Positions 1 to 9,516 are shown, counted from the stretch's first letter. The stretch is DNA of 64,000 bases from Chiridota heheva (GCA_020152595.1 JAIGNY010004599.1:62001-126000), one strand, 5' to 3'. Numbers and translations are program-made. Notes: generated from the letters alone by a model not told the origin.

Positions 1-1975
1 TGCACGACTCTTTGTAAAAGTTATTCTTGTTTTTTCTTCTCATTTGATAATATTACCTTAAAGAAAGAGATTTACATGCATGCAGGTACATAATAAACAT
101 ATTAAAGGATTGCTTCAGTGGTCAAGCATGTTCATTTTATATAAAAGAGGACTTCAAAAGAGGCAAAATGGTAAAAAAGCATTGAAAATCTTATTCTGTT
201 AAGGAAATAATAAAGTTTAAGGGTTGGTATCATTTCTGTAGAAACGACTGAAATCAGACTAGTTGTGTTGTCACAGTCTCAGATTTCTTAAAGTCTTTAT
301 GTATTTTAAAGAAAATTTATTTACATTTTTCACTATTTATACTATTTTTCTTCAAACTTTCTTCATGTGGTTTATTATAAATACCCTTCCTAGATTCAGT
401 TTTACTACTTTTTTGACATATCCCATGGTTTGTAAGCCACAAAATCGCAGACAAAATATGATAGAATACATAAAGACTTTGAGGAATCTGAGTCTATGAC
501 TTCACAAATAACTAGGCTGATTTTAGTCGCTTCCATACAAATGATACCAAACTTTAAACTTTAATATCTCCTTAACGGAATAAGATATTTGAATGCTTTC
601 TTCATTATTTCGTTTCTTTTGAAGTTCTATTTCATATAAGGTAGACTTGCTTGACTACTGAAGTAACCCTTCAATATATCAATATTTGGCTTCTTACATA
701 GGTAATAATTTTCCTGAAAGTTTTACATTTTTAATTAAAATTTTGTCTTCAAGCATACACAAATTTCACCTATTCAGTGAATTACTAGTGTAGGCAAAAG
801 AAAAGTGTGCATAGATACACTCTAATTTAACATACAAAAGGGTATGTACACATCTACACTATCAAGACCTTGTGGGTGTTTTCTCAACTAAGCAAGGGCC
901 ACAGAATGAAGGTTCTGTTACACTATTTTTACCGATATAAGATCATACTTATATAGGATGGTCATAAATTGTAGATGTAAATACCAAGAAATGTTGTACC
1001 TTTTACAAATTTGATATTGATGCTAGGCTACATGAAGGAAATGGTTTGAAGGCACTGTGACACAAAGCAAAATTGATCATTTGAATGACTATAAATACCT
1101 GCTGATGTATTCACCAAGTTCATACACTTTTTTGTATTCCATATCACCACCGAAAGTACATTCAACATCAAACTTCATGAGAAGATGAGATTGAAATGAA
1201 GCACTGTATGTTTATATTATACTCACAGTACTATCATCAAAATATAAAAAGTGGACATCATCTTTAGATGTCTCAGATTATATCATACATTTCAAATTAT
1301 GGTTTGTTACTTTTGCTGTATTTGTCTTTTTGCCATTTGTTTACTGACGTTAGATTTTATATTTGCCATTATATATCTTAACAAGGCCTCACCTTAACTA
1401 GTGAGATAAACACTTCACTCAGTAGGCACTACTTGCAAGGCAATACTTGCATATTCTTGTGTATAGCAGCCTTGTAGTGGTTATAGCGTATACTACAGTC
1501 AGATGTTATCTGACTATACCTTAACCAGCTTTTAGCTGAATGATGAGTGATATGAAAGGGAAAAAAGAGACATGGTATATTCATCACATCATAAGATCAT
1601 ATTCTCGGACAATATGCATGATTATCCAAATGTGATTTTTCTTAATGCTTGATTTAGGCCTCACACCTGTTATGCAACATGCACTTTTGTGTGTTAAATT
1701 AGAGTGTATGAAATGTGTATCAATGCATATAAACATTGCATCTATGCATACTTTTCTTTTGCCTACACTAGTAATTCACTAAATAGGTGAACTTTGTGTA
1801 TGTTTGAAGACCAAATTTTCATCAAAAATGTGAAACACTTTCAGGAAAAGTATTATTTATATATGTATGAAGCCAAATATTAAGTAATTAATATGCTTAT
1901 CATATACCTACATGCATTAAAAGCTCAATCTTCATGGAATAGTATTGAATAACTTTTACAAAGAGTCGTACGAAC
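1..1975. mobile_element. DNA transposon remnant with long terminal inverted repeats, possibly cut by the window edge
   Basis: The first ~100 bases and bases 673-835 reappear as an inverted copy at about 1690-1968. The outer ends match as CGACTCTTTGTAAAAGTTATTC on one strand at ~5 and on the other near 1945-1968. The inner arms share the segment around GAATTACTAGTGTAGGCAAA (776 onwards, inverted at ~1755-1775). No transposase reading frame is present in the 0.85-kb core, so this is a non-autonomous copy. The left arm is interrupted by a second foldback element (105-672). The outer end may extend beyond base 1, so no target duplication can be called. The family is unknown. Confidence 0.7.
105..672. 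mobile_element. Foldback MITE nested in the left arm of the preceding element
   Basis: Bases ~107-270 and ~490-672 are diverged inverted copies of each other: both arms contain GCTTCAG near the tip, CTTCAAAAGA, CTTATTC and TTGGTATCATTT in matching order. The arms are about 170 bp around a ~220-bp centre with no credible gene. Removing it restores collinearity of the outer element's left arm with its right arm, which shows that it inserted later. Flanks are ATATTA on the left and ATATAT on the right, so the target duplication is unclear. Confidence 0.65.
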
Positions 1976-2077
1976 ACTTTTTCTAATGAGGTAAAATGAA
2001 TGTAGGCCTATGTAAAATTTCCAAGACAAATTTGAGACTTTCACAGGTCTACCATTCCTCTTTATATTCACTCGAAG
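1976..2077. other. Short spacer between two mobile elements
   Basis: About 100 bases of unassigned sequence separate the TIR element from the left end of the Polinton. No gene or repeat is seen. Confidence 0.5.
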
Positions 2078-2250
2078 AGTAGTATACAAAGGCTGGTTCT
2101 GGGACACTTTTGCGGTGGTTTTTGCGTCGTTTTTGTTTCCACTGGTTCTGGGACACTTTGCGGTTGTTTTGGTTCTGGGACACTTTTGCGATCGATTTTT
2201 ATTTCACTTGGTGGACTGGAGTTCTGATACACTTTTTACCCACCACTAAT
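2078..2250. repeat. Left terminal inverted repeat of the Polinton
   Basis: Matches the inverted right end (23627-23748) from AGTAGTATAC through the CACTTGGTGGACTGG segment to ACACTTTTTACCC. It contains three copies of a subrepeat GGTTCTGGGACACTTTTGCG (2095, 2144 with one T missing, 2171), whereas the right end has two, so the left repeat is ~50 bp longer. Confidence 0.92.
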
Positions 2251-2261
2251 GAAAAAATTTG

Positions 2262-2360
2262 AAATATATATATATGTTTTTAAATTATTTGTTTTCTTTC
2301 TTTTTTTCTTTATATATATATATATATATATATATTTTTTTCTTTTTCTTTCTTATATAT
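2262..2360. repeat. AT/TTTC low-complexity tract next to the left TIR
   Basis: Runs of TA dinucleotides at ~2262-2273 and ~2312-2333, separated and followed by TTTC-rich sequence. It sits just inside the left TIR, mirroring the much longer (TA)n tract just inside the right TIR. Confidence 0.8.
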
Positions 2361-2364
2361 TTTT

Positions 2365-3713
2365 TCATTTGTAGTTTTTGTATATAGCCCCCAGAATTAA
2401 AGCGCCGTTGATAACAAACGATAATGCTATTTTTTCTATTTTAGCTTCTAGTGTAACATCCACCCCATCCCGTAGGTTGCCAAACCCCGGAACTGGTAGG
2501 CTGCCGACCCCCGGAACTGGTAGGCTACCAACTCCCGGAACTGCATCTGGTAGGCTGCCGATCCCCGGCGCTGGGGGTCCTGGATCCGGTATGCTGCCGT
2601 ATTCTACCCCCGAATCAAGAACTGGAGGTTCTGGGGTTGTGATAAAATTTATATTATGGTGCTTATCTATAGCAAGGTCTTTAGCAACCATAATATTATT
2701 GTTGTAGCCAATTTGGGTATCTATACGCAAAAGCATATTGCTAGGAATCATGTACAAATCTTGACCCAGACTGAAATCTAAAGGAGTTGAGGCATAGGTC
2801 AGGGTATCTTGATAGTGTTGAATAGAAATGGGAGATCTATAGAAGCAGCCACTGCATCCTCAACATTACGAATAAATTGTTGCTGAGCATCCAGACTATC
2901 AAGAATTGGACTGCGAGTTTGTGCTTGAGCACCTAAAACAGCCCACATAAGAACACGAATGCTGTCGTTGATATAGTTGATACCAAAGTCTGTGAAACCA
3001 TCACTTGTTGGTTTGATTATTTTTAAGTAACCAGTTTCCATATTCGATGGTTGACTGATGTAGTCGACGGTCAGCATCACTACCCGGTCCCCAAATGACA
3101 TGATTTTTTTATCATAGTAATTGCTGCTGAGGTAAAAGTTTGCGCAGATGATACCTTTCTTCGCCATGTCGTTAGCCACATACTGGATAGGGTTATAAGT
3201 GGTTGAGTACCATTTCCAGGGTATCCCTAGTCCCTGGTTTGGAAGCCCTGGTGGGGTCCATTGGGTAATTTCCGGCAAAATCCCAAACTCTTCACACAGT
3301 TGTTTTAACGCCCCGTCTCTGTACGGGTTATTGTAAGGGTCAAAGTTATCCTCATCTGATAGACGAACTTCAAGTCTTTTCAATATTCTCAGTATGGTGT
3401 AATACACATGAAAGCGATAAACCATGCGAACCGTCCAGTGTTTGTAGTTAGTCATCTGCTCGGGAGAAACACCACATCCATCTGCGGCAATCCACAGGGC
3501 AAAGTTTAACTGCGTTTGCCGAAAGATCATAGGATCGGCACGCCACCTTTCCACAGTGGCATCATCATGTACGCCGTGTATTCGATAGTTTTTAAAGATG
3601 TTTTTAAACTTTGCCAAGAAGTACTGATCTGATCCGCCTGGGTATATCCGCTGTTCTGTTAGATTACTCACACCTGCAGCCTCAGTATCTTGCCAAACAG
3701 GAGCCTCTGGCAT
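2365..3713 (-). pseudogene. Conserved Polinton capsid-associated protein with C-terminal membrane segment, frameshifted
   Basis: Two minus-strand reading frames make one gene of about 450 codons. The first (3713 to 2799, 304 aa) starts with a clear ATG and contains an Arg/Trp-rich first half (WRADP, NYKHWTVRMVYRFHVYY) and the conserved-looking block INDSIRVLMWAVLGAQAQTR. The second (to 2365) resumes after a frameshift near 2800, with LGQDLYMIPSNMLLRI and GYNNNI. It then has a Pro/Gly repeat region with three or four copies of a LPVPGVGS-type unit, and ends in a ~20-residue hydrophobic segment plus a short basic tail. The order conserved block, low-complexity linker, tail anchor is known from a Polinton protein of unsettled role, probably virion-associated. 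The proline/glycine repeats look locally expanded. It is the distal gene of the minus-strand block. The join is inferred from content on both sides. Confidence 0.72.
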
Positions 3714-3762
3714 ATGTCTGGGATGTGCTTAAATGCTGCCATATATACATATCATGACGCCT

Positions 3763-4410
3763 TCAATATGGAGGTGGATCTCGCTCAAAGCTTAACTTGA
3801 AGCTCCACCCAGTGCTTTGGCAATAGCCTGCTGCACCCCTGCCGCCCAATTTGTTTCCCATCTTCCAGAAGTTGCTTTTTTCATCCTCGCCCGTCTTTTT
3901 GACAGCTCGGGCCTCCTCTTTTAAGACTTTATAACGTTTAAATTCTGCAACGACCGTCTGAAATTCCAACGCAGAAACGTCCTCATCTTCGACGGCTTTA
4001 CTGACAAGGTCTACGATGCTGTTAAGCTTAGAGGAAGCAATTGTTGTAATCTGACGATGCGTTGCAACTTTCTTATCCATCCGTGTTCTTAAATAATTGC
4101 AGAGTACACTATCAACACCACATATAACAGCAGCACTTTCCATAGCAATCGCTGCTGGTGCAGCAACAATCGTAGCCAAAACATCTATTCCAGCGACACC
4201 AAGTCCCACGGTTGTTAGTATAAGCACTGTGTCTACTGCTTCAAACCCATGGGAGACCCGTGTGTATTTGCGGCTTAGACCTTCTCGAGTAGAAATCTCA
4301 GCTTCAAGGTAATTTTTTAGTTGTGTCGTATGTTGTAAGCGGAAATTGCTGGCTCCCTCCTCAGGAGGAGGTGATGGTAATGTTGGATAAATGCTGTCAA
4401 CAATCTTCAT
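3763..4410 (-). CDS. Polinton conserved helical protein with hydrophobic core (~215 aa)
   Basis: The frame starts at 4410 (MKIVDSIYPTLPSPPPEE) with a Pro-rich leader. An amphipathic/coiled segment (LKNYLEAEISTREGLSRKY) follows, then a ~45-residue Gly/Ala/Ile-rich hydrophobic stretch (residues ~62-105), then a charged helical half with SKLNSIVDLVSKAVED. This leader, helix, hydrophobic, helix architecture is common to a small protein found in many Polinton/adintovirus-like elements; its job is unknown, possibly virion membrane or core. The last ~30 codons look out of register: in the next frame the sequence around 3800-3860 gives an alanine-rich end (AAGVQQAIAKALGGASS) before a stop. So a frameshift near 3860 is likely and the C-terminus as listed may be wrong. 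It abuts the penton-like copy at 4413 with only 2 bases between. Confidence 0.68.
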   Translation of the reverse strand: MKIVDSIYPTLPSPPPEEGASNFRLQHTTQLKNYLEAEISTREGLSRKYTRVSHGFEAVDTVLILTTVGLGVAGIDVLATIVAAPAAIAMESAAVICGVDSVLCNYLRTRMDKKVATHRQITTIASSKLNSIVDLVSKAVEDEDVSALEFQTVVAEFKRYKVLKEEARAVKKTGEDEKSNFWKMGNKLGGRGAAGYCQSTGWSFKLSFERDPPPY

Positions 4411-4412
4411 AG

Positions 4413-5080
4413 CTATTGTAATAGTAACGTCACTTCAATTGATAAATTATTATTATGTATGAGTTGGCCATAGCCATCACGCACCTCTAAGGTGATGATG
4501 TTCAACACATCTCTTGCAAGAGGATGCATCATGGGGTGTGAATATCTTCCTTGAGTAGTTTCCCCTACTTCTTCATTAACAGTCATTTTTGCCAGTCTAT
4601 TGCTAGGACGCCCCTCAACAAAGTTTCGAGTGACATCTAATTCTAGAAGGTGAATACATATAGAAAGATACCTTAAAATGGGAGGCACGTGATCACTCCT
4701 ATATACAATTGCACCCACCCATTCATCAGTGAGATTAATTCCCAAGAAATGTAGAAAGTTACTGCTGAATTTGACTTCGCAAGTAGCCGGTATGACTAAT
4801 TTGATTTGTAAAGTGCGTTGTTCTAAGAACATACCTCCTCTTCCTTCTCTTTCTATCTCCCTATCAACTATTTTCTTGAGTGTATTGAAAGTATAGAAGG
4901 TTCAATGCTTACTCTTTTAATTCGCTTACTCTCTGATTATTTAATTTCTAAAAATCCATGCTCCTTCAGGTTATACCAACCGTTGGTGAAGAACACATCT
5001 GTGATACCAACCTCTTTTACTTGAAGAGGGGTTTCTAGGTTTCTTGGTTTTCCGGTGACTAGATATGTGCTGTAATACAT
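4413..5080 (-). pseudogene. Penton-like minor capsid protein, full-length copy A, degraded in the middle
   Basis: The best frame covers 4832-4413 (139 aa) with LGINLTDEWVG, YRSDHVPPILRYLSICIHL and a C-terminal ITLEVRDGYGQLIHNNNLSI. That pattern (a loop ending YxSDHVP, then a strand, a later xxLxVxDxxG block and a final hydrophobic strand) is characteristic of a conserved Polinton structural gene, thought to be the jelly-roll minor capsid/penton-like protein. Upstream, in other frames, the N-terminal block YYSTYLVTGKPRN...WYNLKEHG begins at the ATG at 5080. Stops and indels around 4835-4970 break the link between the halves. Its first 486 bases are duplicated immediately upstream as copy B. 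The assignment to penton is inferred from motif order. Confidence 0.62.
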
Positions 5081-5566
5081 CGATTATTACATCAGCAAGG
5101 TTATGCAAACATCTAACTTTCTGGAGGTGAATGCTTAAGGAAAGATCCATTATAAGAACAGGTACACGATCGCTCCTATACACACCTGGGCCCCTTGTCT
5201 TATTTTCATTAGTAAGTTCGAACCCCAATAGCTCTTAGAGATTTTCACTTATAATAAGCCCAGTCGCATCTGGCACAGTTATACGGATCAGTGCAGTAAC
5301 CGGCTCTAAATCAATACCCTGAATCATTTTGGATTATCCCTTTATCTAATTTTCTTTTCATCATATTGAAATTAAACAGGCCTGCCTTAAACTTTATTGT
5401 CTTGACCCTGTAATTATCAATTAACAGAACATCAATCTTTCCATCCTTATCAAGGTTATACCAACCACTGGTAAAGCACACATCGATGATTCCTACTTCG
5501 CGTACCTGGAAGCGGAAATTGTAGGTTAGTGGGTTCTCCGGTGACCATATGCGTGCTGTAATACAT
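5081..5566 (-). pseudogene. Penton-like minor capsid protein, truncated tandem copy B
   Basis: A 486-bp unit starting at the ATG at 5566 parallels 4595-5080. Matching landmarks are TGCTGTAATACATCG at 5554 and 5068, GGTTATACCAACC at 5454 and 4969, and protein blocks WYNLDKDG versus WYNLKEHG and VYRSDRVP versus VYRSDHVP. Copy B keeps the N-terminal region, the FNFNMMKRKLDKGI helix, the IRITVPDAT strand and the LGFELTN...YRSDRVP loop. It then runs straight into copy A's start at ~5081, so the C-terminal third is missing. An in-frame stop and small indels occur near 5260-5330. The 3-divisible unit (162 codons) and clean junction point to a local tandem duplication, not a separate gene. Confidence 0.62.
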
Positions 5567-5614
5567 CGTAGTATAAAATATCATATGATGTATTCAATTT
5601 GACCGTTTGGATAC
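5567..5614. other. Short intergenic spacer in the minus-strand block
   Basis: Forty-eight bases between the truncated penton-like copy and the stop of the next gene; AT-rich, nothing recognised. Confidence 0.5.
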
Positions 5615-6786
5615 CTATGCGATAAGTGCACCACCCACCGCAAGCATAAGTGCCAACAGGTGACTCCCTACCTTTGTAAATATGTCACCGATTAGATTGA
5701 AAAGCAAAGAAAGGGCACCATCAATGATACCCGGTAGAGCTGCACCGAGCCATTTACCAAAACGTTTCATCACCCGACCCAGTGCTTTGACAACATTATC
5801 TGGCGGCGGCGTCGGCTGTGGTGATGGCACTGGAACTCCTCCCAGTCCACGTGCCAGTATGGTAGTGGATATTATAAACCCTAATGCGGTCAGAATGGAA
5901 ACAATCGTCACACCTTGCTCTCGAAACAATTTAACCAATTTTTCTCGCAGAGAAAGGTCGCTATATACAAGCTCAAGCGAAAGGTCACGTATCTGTCGCA
6001 CCTGAGACTTCAGATTACCACGAAGTGTGTCTATGCTAGTCTGTGAAGCGTCCTACAGACCTTCCAGCTGTTCAATCTCTCTGCGTATACTTACCCTTTC
6101 GTCTTTATCGCTGGTTGCTTCGAGGCGGCTCTTGCTTCTTCGAGTTGTTGGTCAGTTTCCACAAGCTTGCTTTTTTGAGCTGATAATGTTCCTCGTATAG
6201 TTCTAAGCTGCCTGTTGAGTCCCATGAGCTCCCGTAGGGATAATGGGGGAGCATCAGTCTGAACAACTACATCTGTTTTCCTTATTAATTGTTCAAAATC
6301 ATTCAACAGTGCAGTCACATTGGGATCTGTGCCATCAATGACGTTAGACGCCGTATTCTCTATTTTGGTAGCAGCATTTTGTCTATCATCAAATAATTTC
6401 CTGATTGCCACCACCCCTCCTCTTTGTGACTTGATTGATGATAAAGAGATCTATCCACCAGACAGAATGATGTTAAGGCGGATCTCACTACCCCAGTTTT
6501 TAAGATACAAATTATGCTCTGAATCCAACTTAAATTGGTCATATTTTGGAATACCAGCAATTTTCATATCAGCGTAAAATTTGTCTACGAACTGAATCTT
6601 GTCAACTTCACATTGTTGTTCTGTTATAGACAGATGAAGCCCATCACCACTAGTTTCAGCTGCAGTGGGTACATCGGGAAGGAAATCACCGGCTACGTCA
6701 AAACCATACAAGTACGGGTCACCAACCGGGTCATCAGCTAGGTCATCCCTTCGACCCAAATCAATCATTGGTATATCCTCCTCCAT
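5615..6786 (-). pseudogene. Polinton long coiled-coil protein with hydrophobic C-terminus, broken three times
   Basis: Three frame segments read as one gene of ~390 codons. Segment 1 (6786-6454) starts MEEDIPMIDLG, acidic, followed by IPKYDQFKLDSEHNLYLKNW. An in-frame TAG at 6451-6453 interrupts it, and the same frame continues to ~6115 with a heptad-rich region (TDAPPLSLRELMGLNRQLRT). A frameshift near 6115 is followed by a further coil (SIRREIEQLEGL) and another stop near 6046. The last part (to 5615) has LREKLVKLFREQGVTIVSIL, a Pro/Thr linker (PVPSPQPTPPPD) and two hydrophobic segments (ALPGIIDGALSLLFNLIG; LLALMLAVGGALIA). An acidic start, coiled coil, LFREQGVTI-type block, Pro linker and membrane tail is a recurrent Polinton/adintovirus design, possibly a virion or fusion-like membrane protein; its function is unproven. 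Confidence 0.7.
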
Positions 6787-6811
6787 TGTTATTATATCAC
6801 AAATTTTAACT

Positions 6812-7230
6812 TCAATTTAGCAAGAAATAAGCAGATCCCATTCCCATCGTAGCAATAGTGATAAAAGCCGATTCTCGGTTGTGTTGTTGAGGCGATGGTA
6901 AATATAAGTCTTCTAGGCGAGACTCCAAATCTAGTCGAATAAAGTCTGCACCAGGTTGTAAAATCTCATTGCGTCATCTACATTTCTGAAGGTCTGTACA
7001 GCACGTCTTTGTGCTATAAGTCTTTGATTCATCCTATCCAGCTTCTCTTGCCTATCACGAGCCCATTCAATTTGAGCTGTCTGCAGTTTTTCCACGGCTT
7101 TAACATGACGCGTACGTTCTTCCTGTGCAGCAGGATTCTTGTCAAGCTGACTAAATACAAAGTTTGAATCTGAAAATGCTAGGGCGTTTACTAAAGCCCC
7201 ACCACAAAGCAAGGAAATCGTAGCCATCAT
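6812..7230 (-). pseudogene. Polinton small conserved protein, coiled coil plus C-terminal hydrophobic tail, frameshifted
   Basis: The frame starts MMATISLLCGGALVNALAFS (7230), a short hydrophobic N-terminus ending in the NALAFSxSNFVFS-type motif. A basic coiled coil follows (AVEKLQTAQIEWARDRQEKLDRMN) and then NVDDAMRFY. The frame ends at 6931, but a +1 shift near 6945 reveals a continuation of ~42 codons, including a YLPSPQQHN stretch and a hydrophobic end (ITIATMGMGSAYFLL) stopping at 6812. The intact design (hydrophobic start, coil, FYxPS-like motif, membrane tail) is a conserved small Polinton protein of unknown role. It lies 17 bases downstream of the next gene, consistent with a compact co-transcribed block. 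Confidence 0.7.
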
Positions 7231-7247
7231 CTATGATACACATATAT

Positions 7248-7493
7248 TTAACTGGGTGGTGTAGTAACGATTTTATTAGGAATGATACCTTGGGAAACTA
7301 ACCACTCACGAGTCATAGTAGCTGCTGTAAAGTCCAATGTAAGGAGGGCTACATCACGAGGTTTTATCCCTAATGAGGGTGGTGGCTTCAAGCTTTTTAT
7401 AACAGCACTTCCTAGGACTTCATAGCCCGTGGCTAATAAGGCTATTGTTCCGCCCTGGTACAGGGAATTGATAACTTGGTTAGGCTGCGTCAT
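7248..7493 (-). CDS. Polinton small conserved protein (81 aa), apparently intact
   Basis: MTQPNQVINSLYQGGTIALL opens the frame, then a single hydrophobic segment (residues ~14-35), a KPPPSLGIKPRDVALLTLDF block and a terminal MTREWLVSQGIIPNKIV motif. The proline block followed by the WLVxQGIIP-type ending recurs in Polinton/adintovirus genomes as a small virion-block protein with unknown function. It lies 3 bases from the preceding gene's stop (7497) and 17 bases upstream of the following one. It is one of the few undamaged frames in the element. Confidence 0.68.
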   Translation of the reverse strand: MTQPNQVINSLYQGGTIALLATGYEVLGSAVIKSLKPPPSLGIKPRDVALLTLDFTAATMTREWLVSQGIIPNKIVTTPPS

Positions 7494-7496
7494 TGT

Positions 7497-8107
7497 TTAG
7501 TATATATAACCATCTGCAGTTATGTTCAATTGGTTTTCAGGCATGGGGGAACTGGGAGAATTAGGTGTATGACGATTTTGAGCTAAAACGACAGCAGCAG
7601 AAGCAATTACGACAGCAGCAGCTAGTACACCCCACCAAATATACCAAGAAGCCCTAGGTGGATCTGTCTCTGCAACCGCTTGCTCTGGAGTTTCTTCGGT
7701 CTCATTCGAATGAGGGACATCCATCGTTTTCCGTGCCTTGCGTGTCTCCGCAGCACGTTTCCCGGCTTCCACCCTCTTGGGGGTTTTTCAACTTCTGTAT
7801 CTCCATTATTTATGTCCTTTGTTTTTGTATATTCAACATGACGCCCAGTTGTAAGAACCATACTGACTGGTGCAATCCAGAACCCCCATTTATGAAATAG
7901 ACCGCAACTAATACTTCTTAATGCGGTGTTTAAAAAGGGATCTTTTCCAAGGTCTGTAGCAAGGACCTGCTCACTGTCAATGTTAAATATACTGACTGCT
8001 GCACGTGCATAAAAATGTATTGCTGTTTTCCCCAAGCTTTTAGTCATCTTATCACCAACAAGGGCCTCATATACAGCATGTAATCGTTCCACATCTGCAC
8101 CCGACAT
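7497..8107 (-). pseudogene. Polinton membrane protein (~200 aa), frameshifted
   Basis: The start at 8107 (MSGADVERLHAVYEALVGDK) gives a helical N-terminal domain with a hydrophobic patch (GFWIAPVSMVLTTG). Near 7790 the sequence slips into the next frame, where VEAGKRAAETRKARK continues a basic linker, followed by an acidic segment, a ~22-residue membrane helix (WYIWWGVLAAAVVIASAAVVLA) and a short C-terminal tail to 7497. In the original frame the sequence runs on as Arg-rich nonsense to 7622. The basic VEAGKR linker followed by a tail anchor is a recognisable feature of one small Polinton protein. The function is unknown; a virion membrane role is a guess. Confidence 0.62.
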
Positions 8108-8355
8108 CTCTTAAAGCTCTTGAGATGAAACATGCTTCTCAAATAGTCCATGGACATGTCTCCATAAATAACGGCAGCTAGCTGCTTGCGGTGGTCATCT
8201 TGTGATGGCTCTTGCGATGGCTCACCTAGTGTTTCTATAAGACTATCGATATGCATTATGACTCTACGAACACGTAATACAATGGGATAAATATACCACA
8301 GATGTAGTGCAAGTATGATTATTAATAATGCTGTGTTTAACATAGCGCTGGACAT
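8044..8355 (-). CDS. Small protein with N-terminal membrane helix, overlapping the next gene
   Basis: The frame starts at 8355 (MSSAMLNTALLIIILALHLW) with a ~25-residue membrane segment, then a basic helix and the charged stretch SLIETLGEPSQEPSQDDHRK. After ~80 codons it overlaps in a different frame with the gene starting at 8107, so its last ~20 residues may be fortuitous and the true end may have been altered by an indel. A leader plus helical domain suggests a membrane-associated virion-block protein. No family was recognised. Upstream lies the 21-bp minisatellite, so a longer original 5' end cannot be excluded. Confidence 0.45.
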   Translation of the reverse strand: MSSAMLNTALLIIILALHLWYIYPIVLRVRRVIMHIDSLIETLGEPSQEPSQDDHRKQLAAVIYGDMSMDYLRSMFHLKSFKRCRVQMWNDYMLYMRPLLVIR

Positions 8356-8778
8356 TACTTAACTATTACTAAGCATTACTAAACTATTACTCAGCATTAC
8401 TTAACTATTACTAAGCATTACTGAACTATTACTAAGCATTACTGAGCATTACTGAACTATTACTAAGCATTACTGCACTTCTACTGAGCATTACTGAACT
8501 ATTACTAAGCATTACTGAACTATTACCGAACTATTACTAAGCATTACTGAACTATTACTGAACTATTACTAAGCATTACTGAGCATTACTAAACTATTAC
8601 TAAGCATTACTGAAGTATTACTAAGCATTACTGAACTATTACTAAGCATCACTGAACTACTTCTAAGCATTACTGAACTATTACTAAGCATTACTGAACT
8701 ATTACTAAGCATTACTGAACTATTACTAAGTATTACTGAACTATTACTATGTATTACTTAACTATTACTAAGCATTAC
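8356..8778. repeat. 21-bp minisatellite between ATPase and small membrane protein genes
   Basis: About 20 units containing CTAAGCATTACTGAACT, with shorter GAGCATTACT insertions giving irregular spacing. It begins at the start codon of the downstream gene and ends exactly at the ATPase stop region (8779). All frames carry frequent stops, so it is not coding. Confidence 0.92.
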
Positions 8779-9375
8779 TTACTCAATTGTGTACTCAAAA
8801 GGTGGTACACTTTTTAACACAAGTTTAGTATACTTTGTACTTGATAACTTATCTTCTTGCCACTTTTCTTGTGGAATGCCATTGTTTTTTTTTTTCATAA
8901 CTAGATCAAAGCAATGAGCTGACTTGCAGTGAAATAAAGCAGTCTACTCAGTCTGTTCACGTACATCAGTAACATCCGAGTTCCATTTTTGAGTTAACAC
9001 CCATAGCGAGTGCTGATGATGTCTACCTGAAAAAGCTAAATTTGATAATGCTCTCCTCTTCTTTACAAGGTCACTTTCTGCAGAACAATCATCGACTATG
9101 TAGAGGGTAGGTATACCTTGGTAGAGCTTGCCTATGATTTCAAAATATTTTTGCAATTTATCTTCTGAGGCATCTAGAAAGAAGACATTGCAGTCGTCAG
9201 AAAGGGACCCGCGTTGTACGTATGTTTGATTGTAAGACCAGGTGGGGTATAATATCAAAATTCTTGCAAATACGCCTGAATAGCTGGTTTCCAATAGGTT
9301 CAAGACATACTGCGTCTTTCCAGAGCCTGTTTTACCGCATATAATCGCAGTGTGGGGATCTCGTGGTAAGTCCAT
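8779..9375 (-). pseudogene. Packaging ATPase (FtsK/HerA, A32-like), interrupted by a premature stop
   Basis: The start MDLPRDPHTAIICGKTGSGK (9375) includes the Walker A motif GKTGSGKT at residues ~14-21. The Walker B-like strand TLYIVDD lies at residues ~90-96, and the sensor-like stretch SGRHHQHSLWVLTQK follows. These are the marks of the A32-type genome-packaging ATPases of Polintons and large DNA viruses. An in-frame TAG at 8941-8943 follows REQTE, but the same frame then stays open for ~53 codons with family-like content (LVLKSVPPFEY) to a TAA at 8779-8781. So the full protein would be ~198 residues, and a single nonsense change removed the last quarter. Upstream, 140 bases separate it from the capsid gene. 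Confidence 0.85.
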
Positions 9376-9516
9376 TTGTATATGGATTTTACATCTAACT
9401 CCATACTCTGGCTAGGCGACCGTTCTTGATAACCAGTTGTTTATTTTGAGAGGACGAAGTAGTACATAATCACCGTAACTTCATCTGCAGGAGTGCAGTT
9501 GATCTATAGAGTCATG

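Noticed and set aside
2072..2077. Perfect 6-bp target duplication of the Polinton
   Set aside because: Flanks TCGAAG and CGTAGA do not match; at best a 4/6 match with ends moved by one base.
8044..8107. Fusion of the genes starting at 8355 and 8107 into one
   Set aside because: Each has its own plausible start and different character; a frameshift fusion cannot be excluded but is not supported.
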